Part shown: positions 1 through 8,378 of the stretch, piece after piece
Position numbering within the stretch: the stretch's first letter is position 1
How the letters are laid out: the number at the start of each line of letters is the position of its first letter
Assembly: GCA_964418695.1 (NCBI GenBank)
Contig: CAYQMN010000013.1
Span: 32,126 to 96,125 of the forward strand
DNA length: 64,000 nt
From: Prado023 sp964418695
GTDB taxonomy: Bacteria; Actinomycetota; Actinomycetes; S36-B12; CAIYMF01
Direction of reading: 5' to 3'
Made by a program: the position numbers and the translations under genes
Notes under the pieces: model-generated
Told to the model about the DNA's origin: nothing
Seen by the model: the letters and a program-made list of their open reading frames with translations, nothing else
Database searches by the model: none

Positions 1-618
1 GACGAGCTGCGCGAGCTCGACCGGCTGGCCCGCGCGACCGGCGCCACCGTGATCGCCGACGAGGTCCACGCCCCTCTGGTCACGGGGCCGACGCCGTTCA
101 CGCCCTGGTTGACCGTCGCGCAGGGCGGATTCAGCGTGACGTCGGCGGCGAAGGCGTTCAACCTGGCCGGATTCAAGGCGGCGCTCGTGATCGCCCACCC
201 AGAGCGGCGGGCAGCGCTGGAGTCGCTGCCGATGTCCGTGCGCTACGGGGCCAGCCACCTGGGCGTGATCGCGCACTCCGCGGCGCTGCGCTCGGACTCC
301 GCGTGGCTGGACGCCGTGGTCGCGAACATCCGCGGCAATGCCGCGCTCCTGGCCGACCTCCTGGCCGAGCGTGCGCCCGGTGTTGGCTACCGGGTGCCGG
401 AGGCGACGTACCTGGCCTGGCTGGACGTGCGCGGCCTCGGCCTGGGCGCCCAGCCGTACGACACGCTGCTGGAGCAGGGCCGATTGGCCCTCACTGACGG
501 CTCCACGTTCGGCCCCGGCGGCGCAGGTCACGTGCGCCTGAACTTCGCGTGCTCCCGAGAGGTCCTCAGCGAAGCGGTCCTCCGGCTCGCCAGCGCCCCG
601 CAGAACCCCCGCTCCTGA
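1..618 (+). CDS. MalY/PatB-type PLP-dependent C-S lyase / aminotransferase, C-terminal part
   Basis: The reading frame is open from base 1, so the 5' end lies outside the window; about 205 residues remain. Seen: a DEVHAPL stretch (the Asp that pairs with the pyridine N of PLP in fold-type I enzymes) and SAAKAFNLAG, whose Lys would carry PLP. This spacing and the wording of the motifs are typical of the MalY/PatB branch, which includes cystathionine beta-lyases and related aminotransferases. Substrate cannot be told from the fragment. The gene converges on the sulfur assimilation operon, so a role in cysteine/methionine metabolism is plausible but is only inference from context. Confidence 0.8.
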   Translation, partial: DELRELDRLARATGATVIADEVHAPLVTGPTPFTPWLTVAQGGFSVTSAAKAFNLAGFKAALVIAHPERRAALESLPMSVRYGASHLGVIAHSAALRSDSAWLDAVVANIRGNAALLADLLAERAPGVGYRVPEATYLAWLDVRGLGLGAQPYDTLLEQGRLALTDGSTFGPGGAGHVRLNFACSREVLSEAVLRLASAPQNPRS

Positions 619-715
619 GCCCACATGCGCGCCCCGAGCGCCCCCACCTCCGCGCAACCCCGCGCGCAGCCGTTCGCCCTCCGCGCGCGTGCGCCCTCCG
701 CGCGTCCGCGCCCCG

Positions 716-788
716 GAACTCTGTGGTCGAATCCCGACATCCGTGTCGGAAATCGGCCAGCGTCTGTCGCTTTTCGACCACAGAGTTC
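716..788. repeat. Long inverted repeat between convergent genes
   Basis: Perfect 16-bp arms (716-731 and 773-788, left arm GAACTCTGTGGTCGAA) enclose 41 bases. Inside the loop there is a second small dyad, CCGACA/TGTCGG, at about 734-749. It lies between two genes that end towards each other (618 and 910), so it may act as a bidirectional terminator, or it may be a dispersed intergenic palindrome. There is no U-run. The remaining 619-909 sequence shows no convincing gene. Confidence 0.6.
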
Positions 789-909
789 GCGGAGCGTCCC
801 GCACCCCGGGCCGCACCGAGGCCGGCGCGCCCTTCACCATGTGCTTCCCGCCCCCGCGGCCCCTTGGCCGGGGTCTCGCGTGGGCGACCGAGCTGTGGAC
901 CCGCTCGGC

Positions 910-1671
910 TCAGATGCGCGGGCTGCCGGCCAGCGGGGCGCTTGCCGGAGAGGCTGGCGCCGAGCCTGCGCGCACGATGACCAAGTCGGCGAGCGCGTGC
1001 GTGTCGGCCAGCGTGCCCGGGGCGACGGCGAGGTCGTGGCGCTGCGCGGCGGCGACCATCCGGTCGCGCAGGATCCCGTCCGCGATCATCAGGGTGACCA
1101 CGACGATCGAGGAGCAGCCGTCGGCACAGCGCATCAGGGTCGCGATCCGGCCGATCGGGCGACCGCCGTCGAGGTAGGCGGCGCGCACGCGACGCGCACC
1201 CAGGGACGAGGCGAGGATCGGACCGTGCTCGCGGACCAGGGTCTCGATCGCTCCTACGGCACGCAGGTTGCGCGATCCGGTCGCGGTCAGCACGATCCCG
1301 GTCCGGTCGCCGATCGGCAGCCCGCTGGCCTCGACCAGCTCCCTGGCGCCGTCGAAGACCAGCCGGTGCAGGCCGACGGGATCGGCCTGGGAGACGCCCA
1401 GGCCGGGGGCGGCCGCCCGCATCGCCCGGACCGCGATCGGGACGTCGACGCGCGCGTGGTGGGCGGGGGTCAGCAGGAGCGGGACGACCGTGGTGGTCCG
1501 CACTCCGGAGGCCAGCAGAGCGCGGGCCGTGCCCTCGGGGGTGGGGTCGTGGTGGTCAAGGTAGGCGGGCTGAGCCGGGATGCCGGCCAGGCGCAGGCGA
1601 GCGGTCAGCTGCCCGACGTCGCGGCTGTGCCGGGAGTCCGGCGAGCCGTGAGCCAGCAGTGTGATGCTCAT
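910..1671 (-). CDS. CbiX/SirB-type sirohydrochlorin chelatase
   Basis: The 253-residue product starts MSITLLAHGSPDSRHS; the His of LAHGSPD (residue 8) matches the metal-binding His of CbiX/SirB chelatases, which insert Fe or Co into sirohydrochlorin. The length fits the two-module (CbiX-CbiX) form. I chose the start at 1671 rather than the upstream 1704 codon because family members begin right at this beta strand and a GGGAGAG stretch lies upstream. It follows the siroheme synthase gene on the same strand after a 260-bp gap and is probably the last gene of the sulfate assimilation cluster, supplying siroheme for sulfite reductase. The gap holds an imperfect GGTCGAGCTTCGAGACC dyad near 1755. 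The Ala/Pro-rich C-terminal tail looks unstructured. Confidence 0.8.
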   Translation of the reverse strand: MSITLLAHGSPDSRHSRDVGQLTARLRLAGIPAQPAYLDHHDPTPEGTARALLASGVRTTTVVPLLLTPAHHARVDVPIAVRAMRAAAPGLGVSQADPVGLHRLVFDGARELVEASGLPIGDRTGIVLTATGSRNLRAVGAIETLVREHGPILASSLGARRVRAAYLDGGRPIGRIATLMRCADGCSSIVVVTLMIADGILRDRMVAAAQRHDLAVAPGTLADTHALADLVIVRAGSAPASPASAPLAGSPRI

Positions 1672-1931
1672 CACGCCATGCTCTCCCGAAGACCCCCCCA
1701 GCACCTAACGGCGCGCCGCGCGACGCACGGTTTCGGCCGAGGCGGACTTGGCCTCGCGCCGGTCGAGCTTCGAGACCTCTCCCGGGGCGGCTTGACGGCT
1801 GGGTGACCGGGGGTGGTGTGGGGCGTCCTGGGGGTGAGCTCGACCGGCGGGGGGTCAGGTGGTCTGCGGGAGGGACTCGGCTGGTGGGTGATCGCTTCGT
1901 CTCCAGCAAGGATCGCCCCGCATGGCCTGGG

Positions 1932-3212
1932 TCAGGCCAGGGCTTCTCGTAGGGCGACTACCTCGCCGATCACCGTGACCGCGGGGCTGGGCAGGTCGGC
2001 GTGGGCGACCCGCTGGGCGATGTCGGCCAGGGTGGCGGTGACCGTGCGCTGCTCGGGGGTCCAGCCGCGGCTGACGACCGCGACCGGCGTGCTCGGGGCG
2101 CGCCCGGCGGCGATCAGCTCGGCGCAGACCCGGTCCAGCGTGGACAGCCCCATGAGCAGCACGAGTGTGGCGTCGCGCGGGGCCTGGCGGGCAGCCTCGA
2201 GGGCGTCACCGGCCCCGGCGTGGCCGGAGGCGACGACGAACGAGGTGGTGATCCCGCGGTGGGTGAGGGGGATGCCGGCCGCCGCCGGAACGCTGACCGC
2301 CGAGGTCACCCCGGGCACCACCTCGACCGGCACGCCGTGCCCCAGGCAGTGCAGCGCCTCCTCGGCCCCGCGGCCGAGCACGTACGGGTCCCCACCCTTG
2401 AGCCGCACGACCGTGTGCCCGCGCTCGGCCTGCTCGACCAGGATCCGGTTGATCTCGTCCTGCGGGATCGGGTGGATGCCCGCGGTCTTGCCCACGTCGA
2501 TGATCTCGACGCTCGGGTCGAGCTCGGCGAGCACGCCCGTCGGGCCGAGCCGGTCGGTGACCACCACGTCGGCGCGCGCCAGCCACTGCCGGCCGAGCAC
2601 GGTGAGCAGGCCGGGGTCGCCCGGGCCGCCGCCGACCAGCACCACTCGGCCCGGTCCGACGGACTCGCGCGTCCGCCGAAGCGGCAGCCGGCCCGACGCC
2701 AGGGCCTCGTCGATCACGGTCCGGATCGCGGCGGCCCGGCCCGGGTCCGCCCCGCCGGAGACCGCCACCGCGACCCCGTCCGGGCCTCGGCTGACCGCCG
2801 GGGTGTGCGCCGCGGACTCCTGAGCCCGGTCGGCGCGCACCGCCCAGATGCCCAGCTCGTCGGCCTTCTGCGCGACCGCCGCATCGGTGCCGGGGTCGCC
2901 GGTCGCGGTCTGCACGAGCCACCAGCGCCCGCCGTCCGGGGAACCGGCCGCCACGTCGGCGGCACCGCCCTCGCGGGCCGCCCACGTCACCCGGCCGGCC
3001 TCGACCAGCTCGGCAAGGTCCTCGCATACCGCCGGGGCGACGACGTGCACCCGGGCGCCGGCGGCCAGCAGGCCGGCCGTGCGCCGAGCCGCGACCGGGC
3101 CGCCACCCATCACCAGGACCGCCCGGTTCGTCAGGTCCAGGAACAGCGGATACCGCGGGGGCCCGACGGCGCCCGCCACGGGACCCGCGGGGCGACCGGT
3201 GCTCTGGCTCAT
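1932..3212 (-). CDS. cysG: Siroheme synthase: precorrin-2 dehydrogenase fused to uroporphyrinogen-III C-methyltransferase
   Basis: A 426-residue CysG-like protein. The N-terminal third has the Rossmann motif MGGGPVAARR (NAD-dependent precorrin-2 dehydrogenase / ferrochelatase). The C-terminal half, from about residue 190, has the SAM-dependent methyltransferase motifs VVLVGGGPGDPGLLT and VVRLKGGDPYVLGRG. Together these convert uroporphyrinogen III to sirohydrochlorin and siroheme, the prosthetic group of the sulfite reductase encoded upstream. The start codon overlaps the stop of cysN by four bases (ATGA), so translation is probably coupled. The open frame continues far upstream but there it only shadows cysN. 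A separate CbiX chelatase follows, so the final iron step may be shared between the two proteins. Confidence 0.93.
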   Translation of the reverse strand: MSQSTGRPAGPVAGAVGPPRYPLFLDLTNRAVLVMGGGPVAARRTAGLLAAGARVHVVAPAVCEDLAELVEAGRVTWAAREGGAADVAAGSPDGGRWWLVQTATGDPGTDAAVAQKADELGIWAVRADRAQESAAHTPAVSRGPDGVAVAVSGGADPGRAAAIRTVIDEALASGRLPLRRTRESVGPGRVVLVGGGPGDPGLLTVLGRQWLARADVVVTDRLGPTGVLAELDPSVEIIDVGKTAGIHPIPQDEINRILVEQAERGHTVVRLKGGDPYVLGRGAEEALHCLGHGVPVEVVPGVTSAVSVPAAAGIPLTHRGITTSFVVASGHAGAGDALEAARQAPRDATLVLLMGLSTLDRVCAELIAAGRAPSTPVAVVSRGWTPEQRTVTATLADIAQRVAHADLPSPAVTVIGEVVALREALA

Positions 3213-4465
3213 GCCGCGGCTCGGGCCAGGCCGGCCGCCACCGTCGCGCCGGTCTGGTCGTCGATCAGCAGGAACGAGCCCGTCGAGCGCACCTGCTCGT
3301 ACTCGTCCAGTGCGACGACGTCGGCCAGCCGCAGCCGGACGTGCCCTATGTCGTTGAGGCCCAGCCGGTCCACTGACGGGTCCAGCTCGAGGGTGTCGAC
3401 GTCCAGCCGGGACTCGACGGTGTCGACCAGCGCGCGGACCGTGCGGGTGCCGGCCTTGAGCAGCAGCCGCTGTCCGGCCCGCAGGTGCGCCTCGTCGACC
3501 ACCGTGACCGTCGCCGCGACCTGCCGCGAGGCCACCGGCGCCGCGGCCACCCCGGCGATCAGGTCTCCCCGGGCGATGTCCAGGTCGTCGGCCAGCCGCA
3601 GGGTCACCGACTGCCCGGCCTGGGCCCAGGCCAGCGGCCCGTCGTAGGTGTCGATGCCGACCACCCGCGACGTCTGGGCGCCCGGCGCCACCACGATCTC
3701 GTCGCCGACCTGCACGATCCCGGCCGCGACCCGGCCCGCGTACCCGCGGTAGTCCGGGTGCTCGCGGTCCTGCGGGCGGATCACGTACTGCACGGGGAAG
3801 CGCAGCGGCTGCTCGCCCGGGTCGCTGCCGACGGGCACCGATTCGAGATGCTCCAGCAGCGTCGGGCCCAGGTACCACGGGATCCGCGCCGAGCGGGTCA
3901 CGACGTTGTCGCCGTCCAGCGCGCTGATCGGAATGGCCACCACGTCGGTGATCCCGTGGGCGCGGGCGTACGCGGTGAACTCGTGGAGGATCTGCCGGAA
4001 CGGGCACTCGTCGAACCCGACGAGGTCCATCTTGTTGACCACCAGCGCGACGTGCCGCACGCCCAGCAGCGCGCTGACCGCGACGTGCCGGCGGGTCTGC
4101 TCGACCACCCCGTTGCGCGCGTCGACCAGGATCAGCGCCAGCTCGGCGGTCGAGGCGCCGGTCACCATGTTCCGCGTGTACTGGACGTGCCCGGGGGTGT
4201 CGGCCAGGATGAACGACCGCGTGGGCGTGGCGAAGTAGCGGTACGCGACGTCGATCGTGATGCCCTGCTCGCGCTCGGCGCGCAGGCCGTCGGTGAGCAG
4301 CGCGAGGTCGGGGCCGGTCAGCCCGCGGTCGCGGCTGACCCGCTCGATGGAGTCCAGGGTGTCGGCGAGGATCGACTTGGTGTCGTAGAGCAGCCGGCCC
4401 ACGAGGGTGGACTTGCCGTCGTCGACTGATCCGGCCGTGGCCAGGCGCAGCAGCTGGCGAGCCAT
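3209..4465 (-). CDS. cysN: Sulfate adenylyltransferase subunit 1 (GTPase)
   Basis: This 418-residue translation-factor-like GTPase powers sulfate activation to APS together with CysD. Seen: P-loop AGSVDDGKST near residues 11-20, switch II DTPGH and the guanine-specificity motif NKMD, followed by two beta-barrel domains. The start ATG at 4465 was chosen because MARQLLRLATAGSVDDGKS matches the family start; its first base overlaps the stop of cysD (TGATG). There is no C-terminal APS kinase domain, so this is the CysN-only form, which fits an APS reductase (not PAPS) route through the neighbouring cysH. It lies in the minus-strand sulfur operon. Confidence 0.95.
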   Translation of the reverse strand: MARQLLRLATAGSVDDGKSTLVGRLLYDTKSILADTLDSIERVSRDRGLTGPDLALLTDGLRAEREQGITIDVAYRYFATPTRSFILADTPGHVQYTRNMVTGASTAELALILVDARNGVVEQTRRHVAVSALLGVRHVALVVNKMDLVGFDECPFRQILHEFTAYARAHGITDVVAIPISALDGDNVVTRSARIPWYLGPTLLEHLESVPVGSDPGEQPLRFPVQYVIRPQDREHPDYRGYAGRVAAGIVQVGDEIVVAPGAQTSRVVGIDTYDGPLAWAQAGQSVTLRLADDLDIARGDLIAGVAAAPVASRQVAATVTVVDEAHLRAGQRLLLKAGTRTVRALVDTVESRLDVDTLELDPSVDRLGLNDIGHVRLRLADVVALDEYEQVRSTGSFLLIDDQTGATVAAGLARAAA

Positions 4466-5388
4466 CAGAAGTACCCCTCTCGCTTGCGGTCCTCCATGGC
4501 GGCCTCGGACATCCGGTCGTCCGCGCGGGTCGCGCCGCGCTCGGAGACCCGGCTGGCCGACACCTCGTCGATCACCTCGGCGACCGTGCGCGCGGCCGAC
4601 TCGACCGCGCCGGTGCAGGACATGTCGCCCACGGTCCGGTAGCGGACCAGCCGACGCTCGACACGCTCCTCGGACGCCGGGCCGCCCCAGTCGCCGGGCG
4701 CGAGCCACATCCCGTTGCGGGCGAACACCTCGCGCTCGTGGGCGAAGTAGATGCTCGGCAGCTCCATGCCCTCGCGCTCGATGTAGCGCCAGATGTCGGC
4801 CTCGGTCCAGTTCGACAGGGGGAACACCCGCAGGTGCTCGCCGGGGGAGTGCCGGCCGTTGTACAGGTCCCACAGCTCGGGGCGCTGCCGCCGCGGGTCC
4901 CACTGGCCGAAGGCGTCGCGCAGGCTGAAGATCCGCTCCTTCGCGCGGGCCTTCTCCTCGTCGCGCCGGCCGCCGCCGAACACCGCGTCGAAGCGGTGCT
5001 CGGTGATGGTGTCCAGCAGTGGAACGGTCTGCAGCGGGTTGCGCGTGCCGTCCGGGCGCTCGCGCAGCACTCCGCGGTCGATCCAGTCCTGGACGTGGGC
5101 GACGACCAGCCGGGTCCCGGTCCGCTCGACGGTCGCGTCGCGGTAGGCCAGCACCTCGGGGAAGTTGTGCCCGGTGTCCACGTGCAGCAGCGGGAACGGC
5201 ACCCGCGCCGGGTGGAACGCCTTGACCGCCAGGTGCAGCATCACCACGGAGTCCTTGCCGCCGCTGAAGAGCAGCGCCGGGCGCTCCAGCTCTCCGGCGA
5301 CCTCGCGCATGATGTGGATCGCCTCGGACTCCAGCGTGGAGAGCTGATCCAGCTGCAGGCTCGCGTGCGTCGTCGTGGGGGCGCTCAT
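4465..5388 (-). CDS. cysD: Sulfate adenylyltransferase subunit 2
   Basis: The 307-residue catalytic subunit of ATP sulfurylase makes APS from ATP and sulfate with CysN. The PP-loop motif SGGKDSVVMLHLA lies near residue 45, and the C-terminal stretch ends in the family signature ...DRMSEAAMEDRKREGYF-like region. It starts at 5388, four bases inside the end of cysH (ATGA overlap), and its stop overlaps the cysN start by one base. Length and motifs are standard for the family. As part of the same transcript it should be controlled by cysteine supply through the leader region upstream of the sulfite reductase gene. Confidence 0.95.
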   Translation of the reverse strand: MSAPTTTHASLQLDQLSTLESEAIHIMREVAGELERPALLFSGGKDSVVMLHLAVKAFHPARVPFPLLHVDTGHNFPEVLAYRDATVERTGTRLVVAHVQDWIDRGVLRERPDGTRNPLQTVPLLDTITEHRFDAVFGGGRRDEEKARAKERIFSLRDAFGQWDPRRQRPELWDLYNGRHSPGEHLRVFPLSNWTEADIWRYIEREGMELPSIYFAHEREVFARNGMWLAPGDWGGPASEERVERRLVRYRTVGDMSCTGAVESAARTVAEVIDEVSASRVSERGATRADDRMSEAAMEDRKREGYF

Positions 5389-6101
5389 GTGTGCAGCCCG
5401 CACTCGGTCTTGGCGTTGCCCGCCCAGCGGCCGGCCCGCGGGTCCTCGCCGGGCAGCGTCGCCCGGGTGCACGGGAAGCAGCCGATCGAGGTGTACCCCT
5501 CCTGGCGCAGCGGGTTGAGCATCACGGAGTTGACCTCGGCGTAGACGTCGACGTCCTCGTCGGTCCAGGCGGCCAGCGGGTTGATCTTTACCTTGGACCG
5601 CTTGGCGTCCCAGGTGATCACGTCGATGTCGGTGCGCGTGGGCGAGTCCACCCGGCGCATCCCGGTGACCCACGCGGCGAACGGCGCGAGCCCCCGCTCC
5701 AGCGGCTCGACCTTGCGCAGCGCGCAGCAGCGGTTCGGGTCGCGGGCGAACAGGTCCTTGCCCTCGGTCGCGTCCTGCTCGGCGACCGTCTGCAGCGGGC
5801 GGACCGTCAGCAGGGTGATCGGCCGGGTCGCGGCGTACGCGTCGGCGGTGCCGATCGTCTCGGCGAAGTGGTAGCCGGTGTCGATGAACAGCGTGCGGAT
5901 CTCCGGCACGACCTCGCTGGCCAGGTGGACCAGGACCTCGTCGCCCATGCTCGACGCCAGCACCAGCTGCTCCCCGAAGTGGTCGTGCGCCCAGGCCAGG
6001 GCCATTCGGGCCTGGTCGATCGGGTCGTCGAACCGCTCGATGAAGCGGGCGCCCTCCGCGGCGATCTTGGGGGTCGCCTCGGCGATGCTGGTGATGCTCA
6101 T
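5385..6101 (-). CDS. cysH: Assimilatory adenylylsulfate (APS) reductase
   Basis: A 238-residue reductase of the CysH family. It has the [4Fe-4S] cysteine pairs CC at residues 125-126 and CFPC at 208-211, plus the catalytic ECGLH near the C terminus (Cys234). The cluster cysteines mark the APS-using type rather than the PAPS-using type, which agrees with the absence of an APS kinase gene here. It reduces APS to sulfite and AMP using thioredoxin. The start at 6101 overlaps the stop of the small zinc-ribbon gene upstream, and the stop overlaps cysD, so all three are tightly coupled in the sulfur operon. Confidence 0.95.
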   Translation of the reverse strand: MSITSIAEATPKIAAEGARFIERFDDPIDQARMALAWAHDHFGEQLVLASSMGDEVLVHLASEVVPEIRTLFIDTGYHFAETIGTADAYAATRPITLLTVRPLQTVAEQDATEGKDLFARDPNRCCALRKVEPLERGLAPFAAWVTGMRRVDSPTRTDIDVITWDAKRSKVKINPLAAWTDEDVDVYAEVNSVMLNPLRQEGYTSIGCFPCTRATLPGEDPRAGRWAGNAKTECGLHT

Positions 6102-6352
6102 CGTGCACCTCCCTGGTGGAACGGAATCGGGTCGGAGGCCGGCAGAGCAGCCAGGCCCAGGAAGCGGACGGAGAAGAGGCGCAGGCAGCTGCGGCAGTGC
6201 CAGGCGCCGTGCGCGGACTCGTGCGGGCGCAGGTCCTCCTCGGCGCAGAACGGGCAGTGGTAGGGCACCGCGCGCTCGCCGGAGGTGGCCTCGGGGCCGG
6301 TGGTCGCGGGGGTGCCGGCAGTGGGGGAGCCGGGCGCCAGGGCGCCGCTCAT
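6098..6352 (-). CDS. Small zinc-ribbon protein of the sulfite reductase operon
   Basis: An 84-residue protein of unknown function placed between sulfite reductase and cysH, overlapping both by four bases. After an Ala/Pro/Thr-rich start of about 28 residues it has two CxxC knuckles, YHCPFCAEED and WHCRSCLRLF, that should bind one zinc (or possibly an iron) ion, then a conserved hydrophobic tail. A small gene in this exact place is a common feature of actinobacterial sulfate assimilation operons. It could be an electron-transfer partner, a metal-delivery protein or a regulator; the sequence does not decide. The start at 6352 is fixed by the overlap with the upstream stop codon. Confidence 0.8.
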   Translation of the reverse strand: MSGALAPGSPTAGTPATTGPEATSGERAVPYHCPFCAEEDLRPHESAHGAWHCRSCLRLFSVRFLGLAALPASDPIPFHQGGAR

Positions 6353-8142
6353 CGCAGCGCCTCCTCGTCGGCCCGCACGACCCAGTCGGCGAACTGCTCG
6401 CCGGACTCGCGCTGCTCCAGGAAGTGCCCGGTGACCCGGTCGACGAAGTCGGGCAGGTCCTCGGCGGTCACCTTCAGCGCGCGCAGCTTGCGCCCGAACC
6501 CGGCGTTGTGCCCGAGCGCGCCGCCGAGGTGGATCTGGAAGCCCTCCACCGGGGTGCCCTGCGCATCCGGGACGAGCATCCCCTTCAGCCCGATGTCGGC
6601 CACCTGGAACCGGGCGCACGAGTTCGGGCAGCCGTTGACGTGCACGGCCAGCGGGACGTCGAGCTCGGGGCGGCGCTTCTCGATCTGCTCGATGAGCACA
6701 CGCGCGGTGTCCTTGGTGTTGACGATCGCGAGCTTGCAGTACTCGATGCCCGTGCAGGCCAGGGTCGAGCGGCGCACCTGGCTGGGCCGGACGTGCAGGC
6801 CCAATGCGGCCAGATCGTCGACCAGCGGCCCGACCCGGCCGGGGTCCACGTCGAGGATGACCAGCTTCTGGTGCGCGGTCAGGCGCAGCCGGCCCTGCCC
6901 GTAGTCGTCGGCGAGATCGGCCAGCGCGTTGAGCGTCGGCCCGTCGATCCGCCCGACCGTGGTGGCCGCCCCCACGTAGACCAGGCCGTCGCGCTGGGGA
7001 TGCACGCCGACATGGTCGCGCTCGCCGGCCGGGATCGGGTCCGGCGCCGGGCCGTCGATCAGGGGCCGGTGCAGGTACTCGGTCTCGAGCACCTCGCGGA
7101 ACCTCTCCGGACCCCAGTCGGCCATCAGGAACTTCAGCCGCGCCCGGTTGCGCAGCCGGCGGTAGCCGTAGTCGCGGAAGATTCCCACGACCCCGGCCCA
7201 CACGTCGGGAACCTCGGCCAACGGCACCCAGGCACCCAGCCGGCGGGCCAGGATCGGGTTGGTCGACAGCCCGCCACCGACCCACAGGTCGAACCCCGGG
7301 CCGTGCTCGGGGTGCACGACGCCGACGAAGCTCACGTCGTTGATCTCGTGGGCGACGTCGTGGCGCGGGGAGCCCGAGACGGCGGTCTTGAACTTGCGCG
7401 GCAGGTTCGAGAACTGCGGGCTGCCGATGTAGAGCCGCTTGATCTCCTCCAGCGCGGGGGTGCCGTCGATGATCTCGTCGGCGGCGACCCCGGCGACCGG
7501 CGAGCCGAGCATCGTGCGCGGGGTGTCGCCGCACGCCTCCGTGGAGCTCAGCCCGACCGCCTCCAGGCGGGCCCAGATCTCCGGGACGTCCTCGACGCGG
7601 ATCCAGTGCAGCTGGATGTTCTGCCGGTCGGTGATGTCGGCGGTGCCGCGGGCGAAGTCGACCGAGACCCCGCCGATGGCGCGGGCCTGCGCGCTGGACA
7701 GCTGCCCGCCGTCGGAGCGCACCCGCAGCATGAAGTACTCGTCGTCGAGCTCCTCGGGGGGCAGGGATGCGGTCCGGCCGCCGTCGATGCCGGGGCGGCG
7801 CTGCGTGTAGAGGCCCCACCAGCGCATCCGGCCGCGCAGGTCGTCGGCCGGGATGCTGGCGAACCCCTCCTTGGCGTAGATCGTCTCGATGCGCTCGCGC
7901 ACGTTCAGGCCGTCGTCGGCGGCCTTGAGCACCTCGTTGCCGTTCAGGGGGGTGGTGCCACCCAGCGCCCACTGGCCTTCGTCGCGCGGGGCGCGGGCCG
8001 CGCGGGCCGAGGCCGGGCGCGGCGCCCGCGGCTCACGGGCAGGCGCCGTGCCAGGAGTGCCGCCCTCGCCGGGCGGCGCCGGGCGGGCTGCTCGGCCCTC
8101 GCGCGCCGGCGCCGGCCGGGGCGTCAGGGTGGGGTCGGTCAT
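6349..8142 (-). CDS. sir: Ferredoxin-dependent sulfite reductase (siroheme, [4Fe-4S])
   Basis: A 597-residue assimilatory sulfite reductase of the NirA/Sir type that reduces sulfite to sulfide with six electrons from ferredoxin. The siroheme-[4Fe-4S] ligands are seen as Cys463, Cys469, Cys505 and Cys509 (CTGIEYC and CPNSC). The Met at 8142 gives an unusual Pro/Ala/Arg-rich N-terminal extension of about 55 residues before the conserved region starts (GQWALGGTTPLNGNE), so a later start is possible. It is the first structural gene of the minus-strand operon; a leader peptide and a 110-base untranslated stretch lie just upstream. Nitrite reductase is the main alternative, made unlikely by the cys neighbours. 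Confidence 0.93.
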   Translation of the reverse strand: MTDPTLTPRPAPAREGRAARPAPPGEGGTPGTAPAREPRAPRPASARAARAPRDEGQWALGGTTPLNGNEVLKAADDGLNVRERIETIYAKEGFASIPADDLRGRMRWWGLYTQRRPGIDGGRTASLPPEELDDEYFMLRVRSDGGQLSSAQARAIGGVSVDFARGTADITDRQNIQLHWIRVEDVPEIWARLEAVGLSSTEACGDTPRTMLGSPVAGVAADEIIDGTPALEEIKRLYIGSPQFSNLPRKFKTAVSGSPRHDVAHEINDVSFVGVVHPEHGPGFDLWVGGGLSTNPILARRLGAWVPLAEVPDVWAGVVGIFRDYGYRRLRNRARLKFLMADWGPERFREVLETEYLHRPLIDGPAPDPIPAGERDHVGVHPQRDGLVYVGAATTVGRIDGPTLNALADLADDYGQGRLRLTAHQKLVILDVDPGRVGPLVDDLAALGLHVRPSQVRRSTLACTGIEYCKLAIVNTKDTARVLIEQIEKRRPELDVPLAVHVNGCPNSCARFQVADIGLKGMLVPDAQGTPVEGFQIHLGGALGHNAGFGRKLRALKVTAEDLPDFVDRVTGHFLEQRESGEQFADWVVRADEEALR

Positions 8143-8252
8143 CGTCGTGCTCCGGATCTTCTCGGAGGACGCGTGCGCTCAGATCGTGGTGGGCAGCCCG
8201 CTTCGGCCGCCGGCCCGATCGACCACAGGCGCCCCAGGGGGGACGGGTGGGA
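8143..8252 (-). promoter_or_regulatory. Probable attenuator region between Cys leader peptide and sulfite reductase
   Basis: These 110 bases separate the leader peptide stop from the sulfite reductase start. On the minus strand they contain GC-rich dyads such as TCGGGCCGGCGGCCGA, able to pair in more than one way. By analogy with leader-peptide systems, stalling on the Cys codons of the upstream reading frame could decide which hairpin forms or whether the downstream start is exposed. The mechanism is inference; only the layout and the dyads are seen. Confidence 0.45.
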
Positions 8253-8342
8253 TCAGGCGTGACACATGCAGGACTGCATTCGGCACAGGTCGACGTGACG
8301 GCGCGCTACCAGCACGCGAGTCACGAGCGTGGCCGACGACAT
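8253..8342 (-). CDS. Cys-containing leader peptide of the sulfur assimilation operon
   Basis: A 29-residue open frame with the motif ARRHVDLCRMQSCMC close to its end. The RHVDLCR core is the same as in the short putative leader peptides that precede sulfur genes in many actinobacteria. It has three Cys codons (UGC, UGC, UGU) in its last ten residues. The start ATG at 8342 lies seven bases after a good minus-strand promoter, with no room for a Shine-Dalgarno site, so it would be read from a leaderless mRNA. It ends 110 bases before the sulfite reductase gene. Expected role: sensing cysteine (Cys-tRNA) and tuning the operon by ribosome stalling. Confidence 0.7.
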   Translation of the reverse strand: MSSATLVTRVLVARRHVDLCRMQSCMCHA

Positions 8343-8349
8343 GCCCGGA

Positions 8350-8378
8350 AGGGTGCCGGAAGCGGCAGCCCGTGTCCA
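8350..8378 (-). promoter_or_regulatory. Promoter of the sulfur assimilation operon
   Basis: On the minus strand, TGGACA (8378-8373) and CACCCT (8355-8350) are separated by exactly 17 bases. The expected transcript start falls on or next to the leader peptide ATG at 8342. A repeat TGTCCAcctgTGTCCA on the plus strand overlaps the -35 box and could be a regulator site. Confidence 0.55.

Noticed and set aside
549..1806. Plus-strand frames between the first gene and the chelatase
   Set aside because: Pro/Arg/Ala-rich translation, overlaps the real minus-strand chelatase gene.
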